Assembly: GCA_049673305.1 (NCBI GenBank)
Contig: JBATXM010000256.1
Location: 55,963 to 119,962 of the forward strand
Direction: 5' to 3'
Source of the DNA: GCA-003244245 sp049673305
GTDB lineage: Bacteria; Actinomycetota; Actinomycetes; Mycobacteriales; Pseudonocardiaceae
DNA: 64,000 nucleotides
The notes under the pieces were generated by a model that was not told where the DNA came from, ran no database searches, and saw nothing but the letters and a program-made list of their open reading frames with translations. Shown piece by piece: positions 34,495-42,537 of the stretch. Every line of letters begins with the position of its first letter. Within the stretch, counting starts at the first letter, position 1. Made by a program: the position numbers and the translations under genes.

Positions 34495-35469
34495 TTAGCT
34501 GGCGTAGGCTCGCAGTCGCTCCGCGCGATCCCCGTGGCGCAGCTTGGCCATGACCTCGCGCTCAATCTGACGCACCCGTTCTCGGGAAAGGCCAAAACGC
34601 TTGCCGATCTGGTCCAGCGTGTGCGGCTGGCCGTCGTCGAGGCCATAGCGCAGCCGGATGACCTTCTGTTCCCGATCCTCGAGAGTGGCCAGCACCCGGT
34701 GCAGGTCGTCCTGCAGCAGCCCAGAGATCACTGCGGCCTCGGCGTCGGTGGCCTCAGCGTCCTCGATGAAGTCGCCTAGCGGCGCCTCCTCCTCAGCGCC
34801 GACTGGCATGTCCAGGCTTACCGGGTCCCGGGAATAATCCAGCAGATCGGTCACCTTCTCCACCGGGATGCCGGACTCGTCGGCCAGTTCCTGCTGGGTC
34901 GCCTCCCGGCCGAGCTGCTGGTGCAGGTCACGCTTGATCCGGGCCAGCTTGTTCACTTGCTCCACGAGGTGGACCGGAAGTCGGATGGTGCGTCCTTGGT
35001 CGGCCATGCCCCGGGTGATGGCTTGACGGATCCACCAGGTGGCATAAGTGGAGAACTTGAAGCCTTTGGTGTAGTCAAACTTCTCTACCGCGCGGATCAG
35101 GCCGAGGTTGCCCTCCTGGATCAGATCCAGCAGTGGCATTCCTCTGCCGGTGTAGCGCTTTGCCAGTGACACCACTAACCGCAGGTTCGCTTCCAACAGG
35201 TGGTCCTTGGCTTTGTGACCGTCGCTCACCAACCGCCTGAGATCGGCCCGCCGGTTCGGCGATATCCGCGTCGCGGTATCCAGGATGTGACGGGCAAACA
35301 CGCCAGCCTCGATGCGCTTGGCGAGCTCAACCTCCTGCTGTGCGCTGAGCAGCGCCGTGCGCCCGATACCATTGAGGTAAACCCGGACCAAGTCGGCCGC
35401 TGGGCTCTGCGCATCAATGTCTGCCTCGAGTGCGGTGTCCGGTTCGATGGTGATCTGCGCGACGGTCAT
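34495..35469 (-). CDS. sigB: RNA polymerase group 2 sigma factor (SigB/MysB type)
   Basis: A sigma-70 family factor of 324 residues. Region 1.2 is DLVRVYLNGIGRTALLS. Region 2 has LLEANLRLVVSLAKRYTGRG, LIQEGNLGLIRAVEKFDYTK and FKFSTYATWWIRQAITR. Region 3 has GREATQQELADESG, and region 4 has LRYGLDDGQPHTLDQIGKRF then GLSRERVRQIEREVM. It lacks the long N-terminal extension of the primary factor and matches the actinobacterial SigB found beside ideR. ATG at 35469 with AAGGA upstream. Confidence 0.93.
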   Translation of the reverse strand: MTVAQITIEPDTALEADIDAQSPAADLVRVYLNGIGRTALLSAQQEVELAKRIEAGVFARHILDTATRISPNRRADLRRLVSDGHKAKDHLLEANLRLVVSLAKRYTGRGMPLLDLIQEGNLGLIRAVEKFDYTKGFKFSTYATWWIRQAITRGMADQGRTIRLPVHLVEQVNKLARIKRDLHQQLGREATQQELADESGIPVEKVTDLLDYSRDPVSLDMPVGAEEEAPLGDFIEDAEATDAEAAVISGLLQDDLHRVLATLEDREQKVIRLRYGLDDGQPHTLDQIGKRFGLSRERVRQIEREVMAKLRHGDRAERLRAYAS

Positions 35470-35830
35470 CAGGTTCCTTCCTGCAACGGATGCTCGTGCC
35501 GATTCCGGTGCGTTCGGCGAATCGGCGCGCGACGTTGCACGAGTCTGGCCATCGGGTATCCGCGGCGATGACCGGTACAACGTCGGAGGCCCAGATTCCG
35601 TTCCCGGGCCCTCAGCTGGCACGACGAACGAGTGTCCGGCGGAGTGCCCGACCCGAGGGGACCCTCAGAGACTTCTCAGACTGGTGGCTCGTGGACACGG
35701 TGCTGGTCCAAGGCATCCCTGCCCTCGGTAACCCGGCCCACCACCGCTCGGCCGAGGATGGTTGCTGCCAGGCCGTAGGGTTGGTTCCAGGGACGGTGCC
35801 CCATCGAGCTGCGAGTGGAGGTGGTTCTCC
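35470..35830. other. divergent intergenic region, sigB / phaC
   Basis: 361 bp between divergent genes. Only frame shadows without family features cross it. It must hold the sigB and phaC promoters, but I could not pick convincing -35/-10 pairs. GGAGG for phaC lies at 35817-35821. Confidence 0.5.
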
Positions 35831-37573
35831 GTGGTTGCCTCGGCTGGCGATCCGCTGGGCCAGGTACGTCAGGACGCCGCTGGCCTCGCCGCATCGGTGC
35901 GGTCGCTGTTCGGTATCGACTCCACGGTTGCCGAGCTGGATCCAGCCGGGCTGGGGCTGGCGCTAGGCAGGCTGGCGATGTCGGTCGCCGGGAACCCGGC
36001 GGCGTTCTCGTGGTCGGCGATGGAGTACGGCATGCGCAGCACCCAGGCCGCAGTAATCGCGACGCTTCGTGGCATGGGATTGAACCAGCAAGGTCCGCTC
36101 GAGCCTGGCAAGGATCCGCGGTTTTCCGATCCGGCCTGGACGAATAACCCGCTGTTCTACCTGGTGCGCCAGCAGTACGCCCTGTTTGAGAATTTTCTGC
36201 TGGACCTGCTGGCGCAAGCGGATCTGGATGCGCTCACCCGGCAAAAGGCTCATTTCGCGCTACGGCAGATGCTCGACGCCGCCGCGCCGACCAATTGGCT
36301 GCTGACCAACCCGGTGGCGCTGAAGAAGGCGTTGGAGACTGGAGGCCTCAGCCTGGTACGCGGTGCCAACAATGCGCTCAGCGACATGGTGACCAATAAG
36401 GGCATGCCCCGCCAGATCACCCCGGGCAAGTTCCGTCCCGGTCACGAGCTGGCCATCACACCGGGTAGCGTGGTGTTCCGCAACCGGCTGATCGAGCTGA
36501 TCCAGTACGAGCCGCAGACCGAGACCGTGCACGCGGTTCCGCTGCTGTTCAGCCCACCGTGGATTAACAGATATTACATCATGGATCTTGCTCCGGGGAG
36601 GAGCCTGGTGGAGTGGGCCGTACGGCACGGACATACCTGCTTCATGATCAGCTACCGGAACCCGGATGAGAACCTGGCCCACCTCACCATGAGCGATTAC
36701 CTGCGAGAGGGGTTGCTGGCCGCGCTAGAGGTCGTCGAGGAGATCACCGGAGCTCAGCAGACCAACCTGGCCGGGCTGTGCCTTGGCGGCACCATGGCCG
36801 CGGCCACGGTGGCCTGGCTCGCGGCCCGAGGGGAGGACCGGGTCCGCTCCCTGACCACGATGAACACCCTGCTTGACTACACGTTGCCTGGCCAGCTCGG
36901 CGTGTTCACCGACGAAGCCGCCGTCAGGCGGCTGGACCGCACCATGGCACGCAAGGGCTACCTACCGGCAGACAACATGGCCACCACGTTCACCCTGCTG
37001 CGAGCCAGGGACCTGGTGTGGAACTACGTGGTCAACAACTGGCTGCTGGGGGAGGAGCCACCGCCATTCGACATTTTGAGCTGGAACTCCGACTCCATCC
37101 GGATGGCCGCAACCTTGCAGACCGAGTACACGCGGTCCTTGTACGTGGACAACCTGCTGGCGAAAGGCGAGCTCGAACTGGCCGGGCAGCGGCTGGACCT
37201 TGCCCGAATCAACCAGGACAGCTACTTCGTCTCCGCCGAGCGGGACCACATCGCGCTCTGGGAAGCAGTCTATGCGAGTGCCCGGCTCGTCGGTGGCACC
37301 GTGCGGTTCATGTTGTCCAACGCTGGGCATATCGCTGGTGTGGTCAACCCGCCGAACTCGAAGTCCCGGTACTGGGTTGGTTCAGCGGACACGCTGCCCG
37401 AGGACCCGCAGGCATGGCGCCAACAAGCCACCGAGGTCGCCAAGTCATGGTGGGCGGACTGGACGCCGTGGATCGCCGGGCGCGCTGGCGGGCAGCAGGC
37501 TCCACCTCCGATGGGCAGCGTCATGCACCCGCCGCTGGAAGCCGCCCCGGGCGGTTACGTGCGCGAGAAGTAA
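35831..37573 (+). CDS. phaC: polyhydroxyalkanoate synthase
   Basis: PhaC polymerises 3-hydroxyacyl-CoA into PHA granules. The 580-residue product has the lipase-box-like GLCLGGT with catalytic Cys317, the C-terminal His in LSNAGHIAGVVNPP, and hallmarks such as FNRL-type VVFRNRLIELIQYEP, SPPWINRYYIMDL and MISYRNPDENLAHLTM. Size fits class I/II enzymes. GTG at 35831 is preceded by GGAGG 9 nt away. It is followed 4 bp later by a small HTH regulator and by a phasin-like gene. Confidence 0.92.
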   Translation: MVASAGDPLGQVRQDAAGLAASVRSLFGIDSTVAELDPAGLGLALGRLAMSVAGNPAAFSWSAMEYGMRSTQAAVIATLRGMGLNQQGPLEPGKDPRFSDPAWTNNPLFYLVRQQYALFENFLLDLLAQADLDALTRQKAHFALRQMLDAAAPTNWLLTNPVALKKALETGGLSLVRGANNALSDMVTNKGMPRQITPGKFRPGHELAITPGSVVFRNRLIELIQYEPQTETVHAVPLLFSPPWINRYYIMDLAPGRSLVEWAVRHGHTCFMISYRNPDENLAHLTMSDYLREGLLAALEVVEEITGAQQTNLAGLCLGGTMAAATVAWLAARGEDRVRSLTTMNTLLDYTLPGQLGVFTDEAAVRRLDRTMARKGYLPADNMATTFTLLRARDLVWNYVVNNWLLGEEPPPFDILSWNSDSIRMAATLQTEYTRSLYVDNLLAKGELELAGQRLDLARINQDSYFVSAERDHIALWEAVYASARLVGGTVRFMLSNAGHIAGVVNPPNSKSRYWVGSADTLPEDPQAWRQQATEVAKSWWADWTPWIAGRAGGQQAPPPMGSVMHPPLEAAPGGYVREK

Positions 37574-37577
37574 AACC

Positions 37578-37991
37578 ATGAATGGGAACCCCTGGCAAGC
37601 CCAGCTCAGGGCACTGGGAGCGTTTATCCGGGCCCAGCGGCAGCTGGCTGACCTGTCGCTGCGTGAGATGGCGGCCCTGACCCGGATCTCCAACGCCTAC
37701 CTCAGCCAGGTTGAGCGCGGCCTGCATCAGCCGTCGCTCACGGTGCTGCGGGCCATCGCGGACGGGCTGGGGCTGACCACCGAACAGCTACTGGCCAAGG
37801 CGGGGTGGACGCAGGAAGTGCCCCCCAACGACCCCACCGACAGCCCCGCTGATGCCTCCGCTCGAGCCTCTGCCGACTCGCCAGTCGCCAGTACGGAGGA
37901 CAGCATCTGCTGCGACCCGAAGCTCACCGAGGCTCAGCGCGAAGCGCTGCTCGGCGTGTACCGCAGTTTCATCGAGGGGACAACCCGGTAG
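37578..37991 (+). CDS. XRE-type regulator linked to phaC
   Basis: A 137-residue protein with an N-terminal Cro/C1-type HTH (FIRAQRQLADLSLREMAALT, NAYLSQVERGLHQPS, VLRAIADGLGLT) at residues 12-68. A Ser/Ala/Asp-rich linker and a C-terminal helix (LTEAQREALLGVYRSFIEG) follow. It begins 4 bp after phaC and so is co-transcribed. Position suggests a PHA-locus regulator acting like PhaR, possibly on the repeat array upstream of the next gene; the link is inference. Confidence 0.82.
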   Translation: MNGNPWQAQLRALGAFIRAQRQLADLSLREMAALTRISNAYLSQVERGLHQPSLTVLRAIADGLGLTTEQLLAKAGWTQEVPPNDPTDSPADASARASADSPVASTEDSICCDPKLTEAQREALLGVYRSFIEGTTR

Positions 37992-38014
37992 CGACGCAGG
38001 CCCCCGGCAGTAAT

Positions 38015-38058
38015 TAACCAGGGCCTAACCAGAACTTAACCAGGACCTGACCACGGCG
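38015..38058. repeat. four tandem 11-bp repeats, candidate operator
   Basis: Consecutive units TAACCAGGGCC (38015-38025), TAACCAGAACT (38026-38036), TAACCAGGACC (38037-38047) and the diverged TGACCACGGCG (38048-38058). The array ends 5 bp before the -35 box of the next gene. The 11-bp period puts every unit on one helix face, as for a cooperatively binding activator or repressor. Confidence 0.75.
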
Positions 38059-38062
38059 GCGC

Positions 38063-38091
38063 TTGACATACTTATCAAAGATGCTTACTTT
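38063..38091 (+). promoter_or_regulatory. sigma-70-type promoter of the phasin-like gene
   Basis: A perfect -35 TTGACA (38063-38068), a 17-bp spacer and a -10 TACTTT (38086-38091), ending 39 bp before the preferred ATG. It is one of the few near-consensus promoters visible in the window, placed directly after the 11-bp repeat array. Confidence 0.7.
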
Positions 38092-38129
38092 GGTGAGCGT
38101 ACCCGATGAACTTCGAGGAAGGGATGACG

Positions 38130-38462
38130 ATGCCTACGTCCCAGGAGACCATGACCAACGCCGCCCACCGCAGTCAGGAAGTCCTAAGCTGGACTCAGAA
38201 GTATTGGGACGCCAAGTTGCACGATGTTGACCAGTTCGTGGACAAGACGTTCGACTTCTACTACCACGTGCTCGGGTGGGAGCGGGAGTTCATCAAGAAC
38301 TGGCTGTCCATCATCAAGCGGGTCGACCACAAAGTTGTGCATATGGCGCACGAAGCCGTCAAGGAAGCGACCCCGGAGCGGGGTTCCTACGATGGCGCCA
38401 AGGACTATGACCGCGACAAGGGCTACGACCGCGACAAGGACATGGCCGCGAAGAGGGACTGA
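38130..38462 (+). CDS. phasin-like small protein
   Basis: A 110-residue, highly charged protein without signal or membrane segments. The middle is aromatic and amphipathic (VLSWTQKYWDAKLHDVDQFV, FYYHVLGWEREFIKNWLSII) and the C-terminus carries a short DYDRDKGYDRDKD repeat. Size, amphipathic helices and position after phaC and its regulator suggest a PHA granule-associated protein, but I recognise no family. The ATG at 38130 has AAGGG about 8 nt upstream; 38106 and 38124 are in-frame alternatives. Confidence 0.65.
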   Translation: MPTSQETMTNAAHRSQEVLSWTQKYWDAKLHDVDQFVDKTFDFYYHVLGWEREFIKNWLSIIKRVDHKVVHMAHEAVKEATPERGSYDGAKDYDRDKGYDRDKDMAAKRD

Positions 38463-38490
38463 ACCGCTGGTTCTGGGGGCCTAGCCTCCT

Positions 38491-38520
38491 CGGCCCCGGC
38501 GTCGTGTAACGCCGGGGCCG
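38491..38520. terminator. stem-loop terminator
   Basis: A perfect 11-bp stem (CGGCCCCGGCG / CGCCGGGGCCG) with an 8-nt loop, 28 bp after the phasin-like gene. It should end transcription of the PHA locus. Confidence 0.8.
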
Positions 38521-38662
38521 ACTGGTGTGCGGCTGCCCCGTTCGGGGGACCTGCTGTCCGCAACCCTCCGGCGCCCTCGTCAGGTGTCGCCGCCGGCTCT
38601 ACGATGACCCTACAATGGTGATCAGTCGACCGAGTGGTGCACAACGCACTGGAGGAGGGTCG

Positions 38663-39256
38663 ATGTCGGCTATCGGGCTGCTGAGTGGGTCTGCTGACCG
38701 GGCGCAACGGCTTTCTGAGTTGCTGAAAGACGCGGGCGCCGACACAATGATCATCACTGACCCTGCGGCGTTGCCGGGTGAGTCGGGCGGTGATGGCCTC
38801 GACTTCTACATCCAGCTGCCGGTCACCATCCATCCTGATGGCCACACCGCCGTCGCGCGTGTCTGCTCATTCCTGACTGCGGGCTTGCTGGCGCGCTTCA
38901 GCGCGGTCGACCGAGTGCTCCCGGTGCTGGCCCCCGGCGCCACAGTAGTGCTGGTGTCGGGAAACACCCCGGACGAGGTGTCGCTGCCCGACGACCAGCG
39001 ATCCCGCTTGGCGCTGCTCCATGTGCTCGCGCACGCCACCAGGGCTGAACTCGCCACCAGGCACGTCGACGTCAAGGTGGTCAGCAGCCAGCGTAGCGAC
39101 CAGGAGATCGTGCACTACGCGCTGGGCGACGACGGTACGCACCTCCACCGCAATCCGCAGGAACGGGCCCGCAACCCGCAGGGACAGCTCAGTGTGTCCA
39201 CCGCATACCAGGACTGGCGCACCGAGGTCATGGGCCTGGTCGCCATCGACATCTGA
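38663..39256 (+). CDS. conserved hypothetical protein
   Basis: A 197-residue cytoplasmic protein that I do not recognise. It looks like an alpha/beta fold, with IGLLSGSADRAQRLSELLKD, a middle VLPVLAPGATVVLVSG that resembles a Rossmann strand-turn, and LALLHVLAHATRAELA. GGAGGAGGG precedes the ATG. Its stop overlaps the DUF3099 start (TGATG), so the two form an operon. Confidence 0.7.
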   Translation: MSAIGLLSGSADRAQRLSELLKDAGADTMIITDPAALPGESGGDGLDFYIQLPVTIHPDGHTAVARVCSFLTAGLLARFSAVDRVLPVLAPGATVVLVSGNTPDEVSLPDDQRSRLALLHVLAHATRAELATRHVDVKVVSSQRSDQEIVHYALGDDGTHLHRNPQERARNPQGQLSVSTAYQDWRTEVMGLVAIDI

Positions 39257-39606
39257 TGCCCTTCTCCCGGGCGAGAGGCAGCCAGCGAGGCGACGGCGCT
39301 GTTCTCATTACGGCGGCGGAGCCGTCTTACGCCGAGCAGTACGCCACACGTCGGCGCAAATACGCGATCCTGATGTCGGCTCGCATCCCGTGCCTGGCTC
39401 TAGCTGGCGTCTTCTACCAAACCTGGTGGCTTGCGCTGACTTTCGTCGTTCTCTCGGTGCCACTTCCGTGGATGGCGGTGCTCATTGCCAATGACCGTGC
39501 TCCCCGCAAAGCTGAGCACGTCAACAGGCTGGAGCAGGAGCTGCGGGAGCGTGACCCCCGGGGCCGCGAGCTCGAGAGTGGTGACCCTCCGATCGTCGAG
39601 GGTTGA
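39256..39606 (+). CDS. DUF3099 membrane protein
   Basis: A 116-residue protein with the DUF3099 signature (VLITAAEPSYAEQYATRRRK) followed by two transmembrane segments (ILMSARIPCLALAGVFYQ and WLALTFVVLSVPLPWMAVLI) and a charged C-terminal tail. It is common in actinobacteria near sigma factor and DUF3039 genes. Function unknown. Confidence 0.85.
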   Translation: MPFSRARGSQRGDGAVLITAAEPSYAEQYATRRRKYAILMSARIPCLALAGVFYQTWWLALTFVVLSVPLPWMAVLIANDRAPRKAEHVNRLEQELRERDPRGRELESGDPPIVEG

Positions 39607-39635
39607 TCTCGCACGCCGGTCGACTCTGCGGCATT

Positions 39636-39899
39636 ATGGACGTTGTGAGCACGCTGACCCAAACGTTGCCCGATGTCGATACCCGCCCCGAAGGGACCGA
39701 CAGCACCGGCAACGACACGCCCAAGATGTTCCACTACGTGCGCAAGGACAAGATCGCCGAAAGCGCGGTGATGGGCTCGCGGGTAGTGGCCCTGTGCGGC
39801 GAGGTGTTCCCGGTGACTCGCGCGGCCAAACCGGGTTCCCCGGTATGCCCGGAGTGCAAGGAGATCTACGAGTCGTTGCCCCAGGGCGGTGGCGCCTGA
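39636..39899 (+). CDS. DUF3039 zinc-ribbon-like protein
   Basis: A protein of about 87 residues with the DUF3039 core: MFHYVRKDKIAESAVMG, VVALCGEVFPVTRAAKPG and SPVCPECKEIYESL. The CG and CPEC cysteines suggest a zinc or iron site. It is conserved next to DUF3099 in actinobacteria. The start is likely the ATG at 39636; the frame is open to 39603. Confidence 0.85.
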   Translation: MDVVSTLTQTLPDVDTRPEGTDSTGNDTPKMFHYVRKDKIAESAVMGSRVVALCGEVFPVTRAAKPGSPVCPECKEIYESLPQGGGA

Positions 39900-39910
39900 G
39901 TCAGTCGGGG

Positions 39911-40870
39911 TCAGGCCGGCCAGACCGAACGGGGACCGTCGTCGGCGGGGGGCCGGGTGGCCTCCCAGACCCGACGCCACGGTGCCATGTCGTCGTCCTG
40001 CGCGGGCTGACCGGACGCGGTGGAGGGGAGCACGCTGCGCGAGCCGGTGGGTAGCGCCAGTGAGTCCTCGGCTGCCGCTCGCAGGGCGCTATACCAGCCG
40101 AGATCGTCTTCGGCCCAGAGGGTGGCCACCGCGCGCACCAACCGGGCGCGGAATTCGGGCACGGTCTCGTCCGCCGTGATGCGCAGCGGTCGCCCGATCC
40201 GGACGGTGACCCGGGGCCTGCCAGGGCGCGGCCAGCGCCGGCCGCGCGGCATCGCGGCGAATGTGCCGCGCAGCGCGATCGGCACCGCGGGCACCCCCTT
40301 CATCGCGCACAGTTGCGCGGCACCCAGCTTGAACGCGGTGAGCCAGCCGTCTACGGTGCGGCTGCCCTCGGGGTACAGCAGCAAGCTCCAGCCGTCATCG
40401 ACCAGCTCGGCAGCCAGGCTGCGGCCTCGTCGAGATCCGCGCCGCTCGACGGGAAACGCGTTGAACAGCAGGGTGGTGGCCGCAGCGATAGCCCGGGAGT
40501 CGAAGAAGTAGTCGGCTGCTGCCCCGACCGCGAGATTCTCGGTGATCCGGCGTGGTAATGCACCCAGGACCAACGGGGTGTCCAAGTGGCTGGAATGATT
40601 GGCGACGAAGATTGCCGGGCCTCGGACGCTGTCCAGGTATTCCTGGCCGTGCACCACCGGCCGGGTCTGGCTCCAGATCACCGGTTTGAGCACCCCCTGC
40701 TGCAGGGCGCTGCGAAGTGCTCTCGCCGGGGTGGTTCGGGCCCATGCGGTGGGGAAGTCGTCCCCATTGTCCGGCAGTTCCCAGCGCTGTGCCGAGCGTG
40801 GCACCCGGGCTCGGCCGCGCCAGTCCCGGCCGTGGCGCAGCAGCCGCAGCTCTTCGCCCAGGCTCGTCAC
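39911..40870 (-). CDS. 1-acyl-glycerol-3-phosphate acyltransferase-like protein (PlsC family)
   Basis: A membrane-associated acyltransferase of 319 residues. The acyl-transfer motif NHSSHLDTPL (HX4D) and the second motif YPEGSRTVDG are present, with GVPAVPIALRGTFAAMPRG in the third. The N-terminus is extended (about 85 residues) and the C-terminus carries a tail of about 60. It is the last gene of a minus-strand run with the LarA-like protein, dehydrogenase and reductase/HAD fusion, pointing to a lipid-related role for that locus. Confidence 0.85.
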   Translation of the reverse strand: MTSLGEELRLLRHGRDWRGRARVPRSAQRWELPDNGDDFPTAWARTTPARALRSALQQGVLKPVIWSQTRPVVHGQEYLDSVRGPAIFVANHSSHLDTPLVLGALPRRITENLAVGAAADYFFDSRAIAAATTLLFNAFPVERRGSRRGRSLAAELVDDGWSLLLYPEGSRTVDGWLTAFKLGAAQLCAMKGVPAVPIALRGTFAAMPRGRRWPRPGRPRVTVRIGRPLRITADETVPEFRARLVRAVATLWAEDDLGWYSALRAAAEDSLALPTGSRSVLPSTASGQPAQDDDMAPWRRVWEATRPPADDGPRSVWPA

Positions 40871-40880
40871 TGTAGGCCCC

Positions 40881-42455
40881 TCATCGTACGTCCGCCAGCA
40901 CCATCGGCGGGGCGTGTAAGTAGCTGATCGCAGGACCGCGCCCCACGGTGTCGCACGCCATCTCCAACGCGTCAGCCAGGCTGGATGCGGCGCGGAAGCC
41001 CAGTCGCGCGGTGGTCGACCGGTTCCCCCCGACGAAGATCACGTCGTTCAGGTGTTGCATCGCGTGCGCACCCCAATACCACATATAGAACGGGTGCACG
41101 CCATGGTAGGCGTAGCTCTTCCGGTACAGGTGGGTGTACCAGGGATCGGTGGCGAACTGCTTTTCGTACTTGGTCTCCAGCATCACCGGGTCGGTAGTCT
41201 CGGTGAGCAGTTCGTAGAAGTCGATGTAGCTCGGGTGGTGCACCGGGTGGAACTCGTGCGGCATCGGGTGGTAAAAGATCGCCACCCCGCCGGGGCGCAC
41301 GATCGGCTTGCCCCGGTAGAGATTGAAGAAGTAGCCGAGTCCCAGTGACATCACCAGGATCGGATTCATGATCGAATTGACGTTGTACGGGCAGATGTAG
41401 GGCAAGCCGAAAATCGCCACATCGGCCTGCCCGTGGACCTCGGTGAGCTGCTGGCGGTGCACTGCGGCCAGAGTGTGCGGGTGCACCTGGCTCGGTGTGC
41501 CGGCGTGCACCCCGGTGACGCCGTACGGTGCCTCGGTGGCCTGCCAAATCCGCCGCCGCAGCTTTGCGGTGGCCAGGTCGTTGCTCCGTTTCACCGCCAG
41601 GTAGCTGGCCTGGTCGGTGAGGTTCCACTCCCATTCACGACGGGTCAGGAAGCGCAGCGCGGTGGGGAACGTCTCGTTGTTCAGCGTGGTCTCGATGGTG
41701 AACACCGGCACCTGCCCGCCGATGACGTCGGCCATCCGGTCGTAGGAGTGATGCATCGCCGAGTTCAGCGGATCGTTGAATGAGCGCGAATGCCGCAGCG
41801 TGTGCACATTGTGGTGGTGGCGCAGGCTGGCGTAGCTGGCCAACCCCACGGACACCGACTTCGAGCCGCCGTTCATCGCGGTCAGCGTGATGTTGACGTA
41901 GACGATCAGGTCGCTTTCGGCGGCCCGGCGGTTGATCTCCACGTCCTCACCGTGTGGCGTGGTGCCCAGGTGTACGAGATCGTCGGGGTTCTCGGCGTCG
42001 TGATTACGCAGGTGATCAGGGTAAAAGGCGCGAAACACCCGCTCGCCGACGGTGCGCTTGAGCTCAGCCGGGGTCATCCGCCGGTGCAGCGCGTTGGCGG
42101 CGATCAGTTCGACGTCGTCCACCCCGGCGGCGGCGGCCAGCTCCAGAACCTGCTCCATCACCCGCTGCCGGACGTCCGGGGTGCGCATCGGCGGCAGCGG
42201 CAGGGACAGGTCGTCAAAGACGATAGTCAGCCGCATCCCGCGACGTAGCAGCTGTGCCAAGGGGGCGCAGCCGTGCGGATGCGCCAGGGCGTGGCGGATC
42301 GCGCCTTCGAGGTCAACGATGCCCGGCAGGGACTCCGGCGGGTAGATCACCCGGCTGCCCAGCGGCAGGCGCTCCAGCCGGAACCCCTCACCTTCGTGCA
42401 TCAGCAGCGGGGGAGTCCGCTCGTCGACATCAAGCACGAAACCTGGTCTGCCCAC
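40881..42455 (-). CDS. LarA-superfamily (DUF2088) protein
   Basis: A 524-residue homologue of LarA, the nickel-pincer-nucleotide lactate racemase family. H124 lies in ANALHRRMT (matching the first catalytic His region) and K199 lies in NGGSKSVSVG, equivalent to the lysine that anchors the cofactor; H213-H215 follow. The His expected about ten residues before the lysine in lactate racemases is not there (sequence YVNITLTAMNGGSK). So the reaction may differ from lactate racemisation. GTG start with AGGAGAG upstream. Co-directional with larB, larC and lipid-type enzymes. Confidence 0.82.
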   Translation of the reverse strand: MGRPGFVLDVDERTPPLLMHEGEGFRLERLPLGSRVIYPPESLPGIVDLEGAIRHALAHPHGCAPLAQLLRRGMRLTIVFDDLSLPLPPMRTPDVRQRVMEQVLELAAAAGVDDVELIAANALHRRMTPAELKRTVGERVFRAFYPDHLRNHDAENPDDLVHLGTTPHGEDVEINRRAAESDLIVYVNITLTAMNGGSKSVSVGLASYASLRHHHNVHTLRHSRSFNDPLNSAMHHSYDRMADVIGGQVPVFTIETTLNNETFPTALRFLTRREWEWNLTDQASYLAVKRSNDLATAKLRRRIWQATEAPYGVTGVHAGTPSQVHPHTLAAVHRQQLTEVHGQADVAIFGLPYICPYNVNSIMNPILVMSLGLGYFFNLYRGKPIVRPGGVAIFYHPMPHEFHPVHHPSYIDFYELLTETTDPVMLETKYEKQFATDPWYTHLYRKSYAYHGVHPFYMWYWGAHAMQHLNDVIFVGGNRSTTARLGFRAASSLADALEMACDTVGRGPAISYLHAPPMVLADVR

Positions 42456-42471
42456 ACTCTCTCCTGCCCTT

Positions 42472-42506
42472 ACTTGTGACTTGTGGCACTACTTGTGACT
42501 TGTGGC
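42472..42506. repeat. 19-bp-period tandem repeat upstream of the LarA-like gene
   Basis: The unit ACTTGTGACTTGTGGC occurs at 42472-42487 and 42491-42506. Each unit contains two ACTTGTG half-repeats. It lies 17-51 bp upstream of the LarA-like GTG, in the only sizeable gap (82 bp) of this gene run, so it may be an internal promoter/operator. Confidence 0.65.
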
Positions 42507-42537
42507 GCTGTGCTTGCCTGGTAACCCTGATCGCCGC

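Noticed and set aside
42472..42506. Tandem repeat as a CRISPR array
   Set aside because: Only two short units with 3-bp spacing, no spacers of normal size and no cas genes.
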